NCBI GenBank assembly: GCA_036375275.1
Contig: DASUSF010000459.1
Span: forward strand, 1-5,741
DNA length: 5,741 bases
Direction: 5' to 3'
Source: DASUSF01 sp036375275
Lineage (GTDB): Bacteria > Pseudomonadota > Alphaproteobacteria > Geminicoccales > Geminicoccaceae
The position numbers were made by a program, and so were the translations under genes. Every line of letters starts with the position of its first letter. Position 1 is the stretch's first letter. Positions 1-4,706 of this stretch are shown here, piece by piece. The notes beneath the pieces were generated by a model. The model did not search any database and had not been told where the DNA came from. It worked only from the letters and a program-made list of their open reading frames with translations.

Positions 1-110
1 GCCGGCTCGGCCGGTGCGAGGCGACGGTCCGGCTGCCGCTGGTCGAGCCGGGCGAGGCGACCCGGGCCGCGGTCGACGCCGCGATGGTCTCGGCCGGCCT
101 CTTGAACTAG
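1..110 (+). CDS. dapA: 4-hydroxy-tetrahydrodipicolinate synthase (DapA), C-terminal end only
   Basis: Only the last 35 codons are in the window, in the frame whose codons begin at position 3 and which ends with TAG at 108-110. The peptide reads CEATVRLPLVEPGEATRAAV, followed by about a dozen residues and the end SAGLLN. From memory this matches the C-terminal helix of DapA, where the E. coli enzyme has [20 protein letters not shown] and ends in HAGLL. DapA condenses pyruvate with aspartate semialdehyde in the cytoplasm, at the branch point to diaminopimelate and lysine. The position directly upstream of smpB agrees, because dapA-smpB is a common alphaproteobacterial gene order. The stop codon is formed by the first bases of a palindromic repeat. 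The match is short, so the call rests on motif plus context. Confidence 0.85.
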   Translation, partial: RLGRCEATVRLPLVEPGEATRAAVDAAMVSAGLLN

Positions 111-181
111 AGCAAGTTCCGATGAGACAGAACCGCATCGAGCCACGACGCGCCTCCGCTCATCGGAAGATAATTGCTCTA
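108..181 (-). repeat. Palindromic sub-element type A (left copy)
   Basis: The left arm at 108-126 (TAGAGCAAGTTCCGATGAG) is the inverse of the right arm at 159-181, except that the right arm carries four extra bases near its middle (19 against 23 nt). The core TTCCGATGAG / CTCATCGGAA is a perfect inverted repeat. The 32-bp centre differs from that of its sister at 940-1015 but shares short blocks with it (TCGA, GGTTC). The longer arm lies on the right here and on the left in the sister, so the two copies are in opposite orientation. Confidence 0.8.
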
Positions 182-192
182 TGCCAATGGAT

Positions 193-255
193 CGGAGCGG
201 GTTCACCCGAGCGGAGCCGCTTGCAGGCGGTTCCGTCATATCGGGATCCGCTCTA
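193..255 (+). repeat. Palindromic sub-element type B (left copy)
   Basis: The outer arms are 193-210 (18 nt) and 241-255 (15 nt). GAGCGG at 195-200 pairs with CCGCTC at 248-253, and CCCGA at 206-210 pairs with TCGGG at 241-245. The inner hairpin is CGGAGCCGC (212-220), loop TTGCAG, GCGGTTCCG (227-235), with one G-U pair. The left terminus is degenerate (CGGAGC in place of TAGAGC). The 18/15 arm lengths and the GCGGTTC block are shared with 864-928 read in the opposite direction. Confidence 0.65.
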
Positions 256-261
256 GCCGTC

Positions 262-735
262 GTGGCGAAGGACCAGGACGTCGGCCGGAGGACGATCGCG
301 CGCAACCGGCGCGCGACCTTCGACTACTTCATCGACGAGCGCTTCGAGGCGGGCGTCATGCTCGCCGGCAGCGAGGTCAAGTCGCTGCGCGCGGGGCGCG
401 GCAACATCAGCGAGGCGTACGCCAGCGAGCAGGGCGGCGAGCTGTACCTGATCAACGCCTACATCCCGGACTACGCCGCGGCCAGCCACTTCGGGCACGA
501 CACGCGGCGGCCGCGGAAGCTGCTTCTCCACCGCCGCGAGATCAACCGGCTGACCGGCGCGCTGCAGAAGAAGGGGCAGACCCTGATCCCCTTGAACCTC
601 TACTTCAACCGGCGGGGCATCGCCAAGGTCGAGCTCGGCCTCGCCCACGGCAAGAAGCAGCACGACAAGCGCCACGCGATCAAGGACCGGGACTGGAAGC
701 GCGAGCAGGAGCGCCTGCTGCGCCGCCACGACTGA
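262..735 (+). CDS. smpB: SsrA-binding protein SmpB
   Basis: SmpB binds the tRNA-like end of tmRNA (SsrA) and delivers it to stalled ribosomes for trans-translation. The 157-residue product has the usual family length. It shows NRRATFDYFIDERFEAG (about 15-31), the conserved GSEVKSLRAGRGNISEAY (36-53), HDTRRPRKLLLHRREI (79-94), and PLNLYFNRRGIAKVELGLA (110-128). The basic tail contains GKKQHDKR, then KDRDWKRE; in the family this tail enters the ribosomal decoding site. I chose the GTG at 262 (MAKDQDVGRRTIARNRR) because it matches the normal SmpB N-terminus. The in-frame ATG at 181 would add 27 residues encoded by the upstream palindromic repeat. The ribosome site for the GTG is weak (GGGA at 243-246 is too far away). 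No ssrA gene was recognised in the window. Confidence 0.95.
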   Translation: MAKDQDVGRRTIARNRRATFDYFIDERFEAGVMLAGSEVKSLRAGRGNISEAYASEQGGELYLINAYIPDYAAASHFGHDTRRPRKLLLHRREINRLTGALQKKGQTLIPLNLYFNRRGIAKVELGLAHGKKQHDKRHAIKDRDWKREQERLLRRHD

Positions 736-778
736 CGCGTCGTCAGGCCGGTTCGCGGGCCAAAGGAGATCCGCCGTC

Positions 779-886
779 GTGCCGATGGCGCGCGCTCGCT
801 TCGGGGACTCGAACGAGGCCGGAACGCTTTTCTCCCGAGGTCGACAGCCGGGGCCGACGGTCCTAGAGCATCATCCGCTTGACTAG
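779..886 (+). CDS. Possible small open reading frame (35 codons), doubtful
   Basis: A GTG at 779 is preceded by a strong Shine-Dalgarno-like AAAGGAG (762-768) with 10 nt spacing. The frame reads MPMARARFGDSNEAGTLFSR and continues to a TAG at 884-886, which lies inside the palindromic element. An ATG at 785 is an alternative start. The peptide has no membrane segment or motif that I recognise. The last codons (LEHHPLD) are encoded by repeat sequence, which argues against a conserved protein. It is recorded only because of the good ribosome site in an otherwise empty stretch, and it may be chance. Confidence 0.15.
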   Translation: MPMARARFGDSNEAGTLFSRGRQPGPTVLEHHPLD

Positions 887-928
887 AACCGCTCTCGTGA
901 GCGGTTCTACGCGGATAAAGATGCTCTA
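864..928 (-). repeat. Palindromic sub-element type B (right copy)
   Basis: The outer arms TAGAGCATCATCCGC (864-878) and 911-928 are inverse copies, apart from three extra bases in the right arm (15 against 18 nt). Inside is a perfect 11-bp hairpin: TAGAACCGCTC (884-894), loop TCGT, GAGCGGTTCTA (899-909). The fold would be a cruciform-like stem with a nested hairpin. No U-run follows, so I do not call it a terminator. Confidence 0.8.
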
Positions 929-939
929 CATCGTTGAGG

Positions 940-1015
940 TAGAGCAGTTTTCTTCCGATGAGCGAGGGGCCTGCCTCGACTTGAAGGTGGTTCCACCTCA
1001 TCGGAAACTGCTCTA
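940..1015 (+). repeat. Palindromic sub-element type A (right copy)
   Basis: The left arm at 940-962 (23 nt) and right arm CTCATCGGAAACTGCTCTA (997-1015, 19 nt) are inverse repeats, with four extra bases (TCTT) in the left arm. This is the same 23/19 asymmetry seen at 108-181, in the opposite orientation. The 34-bp centre is GC-rich and differs from that of its sister, as expected if only the arms are under constraint. Confidence 0.8.
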
Positions 1016-1040
1016 GGCTGCTCCGATCAGGGACGGCATC

Positions 1041-1047
1041 AGGGGGC
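1041..1047 (+). promoter_or_regulatory. Ribosome binding site of soxC
   Basis: AGGGGGC lies 7-8 nt before the ATG at 1055. This favours that start over the internal ATG at 1184, where AAGGAA (1175-1180) stands only 3 nt from the codon. Confidence 0.55.
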
Positions 1048-1054
1048 AAGAACG

Positions 1055-2458
1055 ATGCAACGGAAAGTTGCCGGCCCGGCCGACGAAGCCGGCGTCCGCC
1101 GGACGATCGGGGCGCGGCGCGAGGCCGAGGAACGGGCGCTCGAAGCGAGGCGCCGCCTCGAGGACTGCGACTGCAAGGAAGGCATGTTCCCGAACCCGAG
1201 CCGCCGGCAGGTGCTGCGCGGCACGGTGGCGATGGCGGGCGCGACGACGGCGGGGCTGCTCGGCCGGGGGGCCGCGGCGGATGCGCCGCCCGGGGCGGTC
1301 GCCTACGACGTCCCGGAAGACCCGACCAAGGTCCAGGGCCGCCTCACCGGCGAGGACGGCGGCTACGGCACCCGCTCGCAGTTCGAGGACGAGGTGCGCT
1401 GGCGCTTCCCGACCGCGACGCAGGAGTCGTCCTGGACCATGACGCCGCTCGCCGAGGGGCACGGCATCATCACGCCGTCGGGGCTGCACTTCGAGCGCCA
1501 CCACGGCGGCATCCCGACCATCGACCCGGCCAGGCACACCCTGATCGTGCACGGCATGGTCGACCGGCCGAAGAAGTACACGATGGGCGACCTCGAGCGC
1601 TTCCCGGCGGTCTCCCGCTTCCATTTCATCGAGTGCTCCGGCAACGGCCTCACCGAATGGCGGGAGCCGACCCTCGGGACCGTCCAGGGCACCCACGGGC
1701 TGACCAGCACCTCGGAGTGGACCGGAGTCCCGCTCTCGACCATCCTCCGCGAGGTCGGGGTGCAGGACGGCGCCGCCTGGATCCTCGCCGAAGGCGCGGA
1801 CGCGGCGGTGATGACCCGGAGCATCCCGATCGACAAGGCGTGGACCGATGCGATGCTGGCGTACGGCCAGAACGGGGAGGCGATCCGCCCTGAGCAGGGT
1901 TACCCGCTCCGCCTCCTCCTGCCCGGTTACGAGGGCAACACCCACATCAAGTGGCTGCGCCGGCTCGAGATCAGCGACCAGCCGTTCATGACCCGGGAGG
2001 AGACCTCGAAGTACACCGACCTCCTGGATGGCGGGAAGGCGCGGCAGTTCTCCTTCACCATGGAAGCGAAGTCGGTGATCACCTTCCCGTCCGGCGAGAT
2101 GAAGCTGCCGGGCGCGGGCTTCTACGAGATCACCGGGCTCGCCTGGTCGGGGCGGGGCAAGGTCAGGCGGGTCGAGGTCTCGACCGACGGCGGCGCGAAC
2201 TGGCACCTCGCCTCGCTCGACGAGCCGGTGCTGCCGATCTGCCACACCCGCTTCCGCTATCCGTGGCATTGGGACGGCCAGCCGGCGGTCCTGCAGAGCC
2301 GGGTCCAGGACGAGACCGGCTACATCCAGCCGACGCTCCAGCAGCTGGTCGACGTGCGCGGCCTCGGCGGCGGCAAGTTCGGCTCGATCTACCACCTCAA
2401 CTCGATCCAGAGCTGGGCCGTGGCGAGCGATGGGAGCGTGAGCAATGTCCATGCTTAG
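1055..2458 (+). CDS. soxC: SoxC-type sulfane/sulfite dehydrogenase, molybdenum cofactor subunit
   Basis: This is the catalytic subunit of a periplasmic sulfite oxidase-family enzyme. In the Sox system SoxC, with SoxD, oxidises the sulfane sulfur bound to SoxYZ. The 467-residue product carries a twin-arginine signal (SRRQVLRGTVAMAGATTAG, about 49-67), as expected for a cofactor-loaded export substrate. The oxidoreductase molybdopterin domain covers about 150-305. It includes RFHFIECSGNGLTEW, where Cys194 is the expected molybdenum ligand, and GYEGNTHIKWLRRLEI. The C-terminal Mo-co dimerisation domain (about 330-455) has the typical VEVSTDGGANWHLA. The start at 1055 has a good ribosome site and third-position GC is coding-like from there on. 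It nevertheless leaves about 48 charged residues before the Arg pair, which is long; ATG 1184 (MFPNPSRRQ) is the alternative. The gene overlaps the cytochrome gene by 14 bp. It could also act as a free-standing sulfite dehydrogenase. Confidence 0.93.
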   Translation: MQRKVAGPADEAGVRRTIGARREAEERALEARRRLEDCDCKEGMFPNPSRRQVLRGTVAMAGATTAGLLGRGAAADAPPGAVAYDVPEDPTKVQGRLTGEDGGYGTRSQFEDEVRWRFPTATQESSWTMTPLAEGHGIITPSGLHFERHHGGIPTIDPARHTLIVHGMVDRPKKYTMGDLERFPAVSRFHFIECSGNGLTEWREPTLGTVQGTHGLTSTSEWTGVPLSTILREVGVQDGAAWILAEGADAAVMTRSIPIDKAWTDAMLAYGQNGEAIRPEQGYPLRLLLPGYEGNTHIKWLRRLEISDQPFMTREETSKYTDLLDGGKARQFSFTMEAKSVITFPSGEMKLPGAGFYEITGLAWSGRGKVRRVEVSTDGGANWHLASLDEPVLPICHTRFRYPWHWDGQPAVLQSRVQDETGYIQPTLQQLVDVRGLGGGKFGSIYHLNSIQSWAVASDGSVSNVHA

Positions 2459-3017
2459 GCCCGTCCTCGCCGGTGCCGCCCTGACCTTGTGGCTGGGCGG
2501 CTCCTTCGGCGTGGCCGCGGAGAGCGGCTACGGCGGCCCCTACGACTTCGGCACGACGCCGAGCGCCGAGGAGATCGCGGCGGTCGACATCGACGTGATG
2601 CCGGACGGGCGCGGGCTGCCGGAGGGCACCGGCACCTACGAGGACGGCCGCGCGATCTACATGGAGCAGTGCGCCGCCTGCCATGGGCAGCAGCTCGAGG
2701 GCGTGCCGGAGGCCGGCGGCGACAAGCTGATCGGCGGTCGCGGCAGCCTCGCGAGCGGCTCGCCGGTGAAGACGGTCGAGAGCTACTGGCCGTACGCCAC
2801 CACGCTGTTCGACTACGTCTACCGGGCGATGCCGCTGCACAGCCCGGGCTCGCTGTCGGCGGACCAGGTCTACGACGTGGTCGCGTTCATCCTCGCCGAG
2901 GCGAACGTGATCCCGAAGGACCAGAAGATCGACGCGCGGAACCTCGCCCAAGTGGAGATGCCGAACCGGGACGGGTTCATCCCCGATCCCCGGCCGGACG
3001 TCTTCAACTACGACTGA
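2445..3017 (+). CDS. soxD: SoxD-like cytochrome c, single haem domain
   Basis: This is the electron-accepting subunit for the SoxC-type enzyme in the periplasm. The 190-residue product begins with a Sec signal peptide (hydrophobic stretch at about 8-23, likely cleavage after Ala24 or Ala25). One haem c site, CAACH, is at 76-80, and the likely axial Met129 is in YRAMPLH. The sequences EEIAAVDIDVMPDGRGLP (42-59) and KTVESYWPYATTLFDYVYRA (109-128) match what I remember of the N-terminal domain of Paracoccus-type SoxD. That protein is about twice as long and has a second haem domain, absent here; the frame ends cleanly after DPRPDVFNYD with no sign of a frameshift. The start at 2445 overlaps the end of soxC and has GGGAG at 2432-2436, so the two are translationally coupled. 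A SorB-like monohaem partner role is the functional alternative. Confidence 0.88.
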   Translation: MSMLRPVLAGAALTLWLGGSFGVAAESGYGGPYDFGTTPSAEEIAAVDIDVMPDGRGLPEGTGTYEDGRAIYMEQCAACHGQQLEGVPEAGGDKLIGGRGSLASGSPVKTVESYWPYATTLFDYVYRAMPLHSPGSLSADQVYDVVAFILAEANVIPKDQKIDARNLAQVEMPNRDGFIPDPRPDVFNYD

Positions 3018-3077
3018 GGCCGGCGATCGCGGGGGCCGCCGTAGCTCGGAACGGGGTCGGGGGCCCCGGCGACCGGA

Positions 3078-3470
3078 TCAGCGCGTCGCCGCCGCGTAGG
3101 CGATCGCTTCGACCTCGAGCTTCGCGTCCATCACCAGCTTCGCGACTACGGTCGAGCGCGCCGGCGGCTCGCCCGGGAAGTACTCCCGCCAGACGGCGTC
3201 GAAGCGGGCGAAGTCGCGCGAATCGTCGATCCAGCAGGTGCACTGGACGACGTCCTCGAGGCCGAGCCCGGCGGCGGCGAGAATCGCCTTGATGCGATCC
3301 AGGACCTCCCGGGCCTGAACCTCGATCGAGGCGCCGGAGAAGGCGCCGTCGGTGTCGGTCGCCATCTGGCCGGAGACGAACACGAGATCCCCCGCGCGCA
3401 CCGCGTTCGAGAACGGCCGCGGCGCGCCGTCGGGGCCGGCCGGGGGGCCGACGACCACCTGCCTGCTCAT
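3078..3470 (-). CDS. Rid family (RidA/YjgF) protein
   Basis: The product is 130 residues, the family's usual length, and a cytoplasmic trimer is expected. RidA itself hydrolyses reactive enamine/imine intermediates from PLP enzymes to ketoacids and ammonia. Family signatures are DLVFVSGQMA (28-37), the alpha-helical EVQAREVLDRIKAILAAAGL, and PPARSTVVAKL, with Arg105 at the position of the substrate-binding arginine of E. coli RidA. LEVEAIAY (118-125) includes the acidic residue equivalent to E. coli Glu120. The active-site Tyr17 of E. coli RidA is replaced by Phe (Phe20), so this may be a Rid paralogue without the standard imine deaminase activity. A strong ribosome site (AAGGGAGGG, 3479-3487 on the minus strand) stands 8 nt before the ATG. 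The gene is convergent with soxD and divergent from nagA. Confidence 0.9.
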   Translation of the reverse strand: MSRQVVVGPPAGPDGAPRPFSNAVRAGDLVFVSGQMATDTDGAFSGASIEVQAREVLDRIKAILAAAGLGLEDVVQCTCWIDDSRDFARFDAVWREYFPGEPPARSTVVAKLVMDAKLEVEAIAYAAATR

Positions 3471-3478
3471 TCGCCCGA

Positions 3479-3487
3479 CCCTCCCTT
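3479..3487 (-). promoter_or_regulatory. Ribosome binding site of the Rid gene
   Basis: On the minus strand AAGGGAGGG precedes the ATG at 3470 by 8 nt. The upstream candidate start of nagA (TTG at 3486) falls inside this site on the opposite strand, which is one reason to doubt that start. Confidence 0.6.
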
Positions 3488-3518
3488 GCGCCTGACCTTC
3501 CTCCGGCAAGCGCGGCTC

Positions 3519-3527
3519 TGCTATGAG
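3519..3527 (+). promoter_or_regulatory. Possible extended -10 promoter element for nagA
   Basis: TGCTATGAG has the TGn plus TATnnn form of an extended -10 box and lies 30 bp before the TTG start at 3558. The -35 region is poor (TTCCTC at 3498-3503, 18 bp away). If real, the transcript would start near 3534 and exclude the upstream TTG at 3486. This is a weak call based on one box. Confidence 0.25.
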
Positions 3528-3544
3528 GGCCGCGGTCCGGACCC

Positions 3545-3550
3545 GAAGGG
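3545..3550 (+). promoter_or_regulatory. Ribosome binding site that decides the nagA start
   Basis: GAAGGG lies 7 nt before the TTG at 3558. The product from this TTG (MDALVNGRVFTGDGWLDRH) aligns from residue 1 with E. coli NagA (MYALTQGRIFTGHEFLDDH, from memory). No ATG or GTG in frame gives a comparable start. Confidence 0.6.
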
Positions 3551-3557
3551 ATCGCGC

Positions 3558-4706
3558 TTGGACGCTCTGGTCAATGGCCGGGTCTTCACCGGCGACGGCT
3601 GGCTCGACCGCCACGTCGTCCTGCTCGAGGGCGGCACCGTCCTGGACGTGGTCCGCCCGGGCGAGGTGCCGGCGGCGGCGCGTCCGGTCGATCTCGGCGG
3701 GCGGCGTCTGGTGCCCGGCTTCGTCGACCTCCAGGTCAACGGCGGCGGCGGGGTCCTGTTCAACGACACCCCGACGGTCGACGGGCTCCGCCGGATCGCG
3801 TCCGCGCACCGCCGCTTCGGGACGACCGCGCTGCTCCCGACCCTGATCACCACGGACACCCCGACCATGCAGGCGGCCGCGGTGGCCGTCGACGCCGCGA
3901 TCCGGGAGAGGGTCCCGGGCATCCTCGGGATCCACTTCGAGGGCCCGCACCTCGACCCGGCGCGGGCGGGGGTGCACGACCCGGCGCTGATCCGCCCGCC
4001 CGGGCCGGGCGACCTCGATCTGCTCACGTCGCTGCACGCGGGCCGGACGCTCGTGACCCTCGCGCCGAACCGGGTGGAGGCGGAGTTCGTCGCTGCGCTC
4101 GTCGCACGTGGCGCCCGGGTCAGCGCCGGCCACACCGACGGCGGCTTCGAGGCGCTGACCCGGATGCACGCCGCCGGGATCAGCGGCTACACCCACCTCT
4201 TCAACGCCATGTCGCCGCTCGCCTCGCGCGCGCCGGGCGCGGTCGGCGCGGCCCTCGCCGATCCGGAGGTCGCCGCCGGGATCATCGTCGACGGCCACCA
4301 TGTCCACCCGGCGAGCGTCCGGATCGCGCACGCCTGCAAGCCGGCCGGCAGGCTCTTCCTGGTCACCGACGCCATGCCGCCGGTCGGCGCGTCGCTCACG
4401 CGGTTCGAGCTCGGCGGCCGGGCGATCGAGGTCCGGGACGGACGCTGCACCGATGGCGACGGCCGGCTCGCCGGCGCGGTCCTGGACATGGCGTCGGCGG
4501 TCCGGACCTGCGTCGACCTGGTCGGGATCGCGCTCGACGAGGCGCTGCGGATGGCGTCGGCCTACCCGGCCCGGTTCCTCGGGCTCGGCGAGACCCACGG
4601 GCGGATCGGGACCGGCGCGCGGGCGGACCTCGTGCTGCTGGACGAGGCGCTCGAGGTCAGGGCGACCTGGATCGGCGGCGCGGCGCTCTGGGAGACGCGC
4701 GGGTGA
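3558..4706 (+). CDS. nagA: N-acetylglucosamine-6-phosphate deacetylase
   Basis: NagA removes the acetyl group from GlcNAc-6-phosphate to give glucosamine-6-phosphate in the cytoplasm, linking amino-sugar use and cell-wall recycling to central metabolism. From the TTG at 3558 the product has 382 residues, the same length as E. coli NagA. It has the amidohydrolase barrel signatures: GFVDLQVNGGGGVLFND (54-70), LGIHFEGPHL with Glu128, VSAGHTDGG with His192, YTHLFNAMSPL with His213, GIIVDGHHVHP (241-251), and FLVTDAMPPVG with Asp271. Glu128, His192 and His213 are the expected metal ligands and Asp271 the catalytic base. Gln59 and Asn61 stand where many amidohydrolases have HxH, as in the E. coli type with one tightly bound metal. 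The upstream TTG at 3486 would add 24 unconserved residues. The stop overlaps the kinase start by 4 bp. Confidence 0.95.
   Translation: MDALVNGRVFTGDGWLDRHVVLLEGGTVLDVVRPGEVPAAARPVDLGGRRLVPGFVDLQVNGGGGVLFNDTPTVDGLRRIASAHRRFGTTALLPTLITTDTPTMQAAAVAVDAAIRERVPGILGIHFEGPHLDPARAGVHDPALIRPPGPGDLDLLTSLHAGRTLVTLAPNRVEAEFVAALVARGARVSAGHTDGGFEALTRMHAAGISGYTHLFNAMSPLASRAPGAVGAALADPEVAAGIIVDGHHVHPASVRIAHACKPAGRLFLVTDAMPPVGASLTRFELGGRAIEVRDGRCTDGDGRLAGAVLDMASAVRTCVDLVGIALDEALRMASAYPARFLGLGETHGRIGTGARADLVLLDEALEVRATWIGGAALWETRG
4690..4695 (+). promoter_or_regulatory. Ribosome binding site of the ROK kinase
   Basis: GGGAGA inside the end of nagA lies 7 nt before the GTG at 4703. The GTGA overlap (4703-4706) indicates translational coupling to nagA. 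Confidence 0.55.

Larger units (their letters stand above)
107..256 (-). repeat. Composite double-palindrome element, left copy (inverted relative to 863-1016)
   Basis: This 150-bp stretch fills almost the whole dapA-smpB gap. It starts with CTAGAGCA and ends with GCTCTAG. It contains two palindromic sub-elements (108-181 and 193-255) separated by 11 bp. Read on the minus strand it has the same order of sub-elements, the same 11-bp spacer length and the same arm asymmetries as the copy at 863-1016. The CTAG extension occurs only at the outer ends of the pair, not at the inner junctions, so the pair looks like one unit. I see no coding capacity. It is probably a non-autonomous, REP- or MITE-like intergenic repeat; that class assignment is inference. 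Confidence 0.75.
863..1016 (+). repeat. Composite double-palindrome element, right copy
   Basis: This 154-bp unit starts with CTAGAGCA (863-870) and ends with GCTCTAG (1010-1016). It holds sub-element type B (864-928), an 11-bp spacer (929-939), and sub-element type A (940-1015). It is the inverted counterpart of 107-256 on the other side of smpB. The two copies are clearly diverged in sequence, but they share termini, sub-element order, spacer length and arm-length asymmetry. It ends 38 bp before the soxC start and so may be transcribed in the soxC leader. Confidence 0.75.
736..1054. other. 319-bp intergenic region between smpB and soxC
   Basis: Its contents are: a short stretch at 736-862 with one doubtful small reading frame; the composite palindromic element at 863-1016; and a 38-bp leader with the soxC ribosome site. 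I looked for tRNA, tmRNA and U-tract terminators on both strands and saw none. No convincing -35/-10 pair for soxC was found. If the operon has its own promoter, it probably lies within or upstream of the repeat element. Confidence 0.6.

Noticed and set aside
790..830. TTCGGGGACTCGAAC-like string suggesting the T-arm of a tRNA or tmRNA next to smpB
   Set aside because: The flanking bases cannot form the five-pair T-stem on either strand, and there is no acceptor stem or CCA. Not an ssrA or tRNA gene.
884..909. Perfect 11-bp hairpin read as a Rho-independent terminator for smpB
   Set aside because: No U-run follows on either strand, and the hairpin is the nested centre of a larger repeat palindrome with matching outer arms.
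107..1016. CRISPR array or classical insertion sequence made of the repeats around smpB
   Set aside because: There are only two copies of each unit, they are inverted rather than direct, there are no regular spacers, and no transposase or cas gene lies between or beside them.
1013..2452. Long open frame on the minus strand opposite soxC
   Set aside because: It is the antisense shadow of a GC-rich gene. The product is low-complexity Arg/Ala/Pro-rich, while the plus-strand frame has clear SoxC motifs and a coding codon pattern.
3055..3074. GC-rich inverted repeat (GGTCG...CGACC) between soxD and the Rid gene as a bidirectional terminator
   Set aside because: Only the outer 5 bp pair cleanly, the GGGGCCCC centre is low complexity, and there is no U-run. 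In 60 bp of very GC-rich DNA this can occur by chance.
3486..3557. Upstream TTG start for nagA adding 24 residues
   Set aside because: The extra residues do not match the NagA N-terminus, the codon overlaps the ribosome site of the divergent Rid gene, and TTG 3558 has its own GAAGGG.
3471..4598. N-terminal extension of the Rid protein by about 376 residues on the minus strand
   Set aside because: The frame is open only because it runs antisense to nagA. The family-length protein starts at 3470 with a strong ribosome site.
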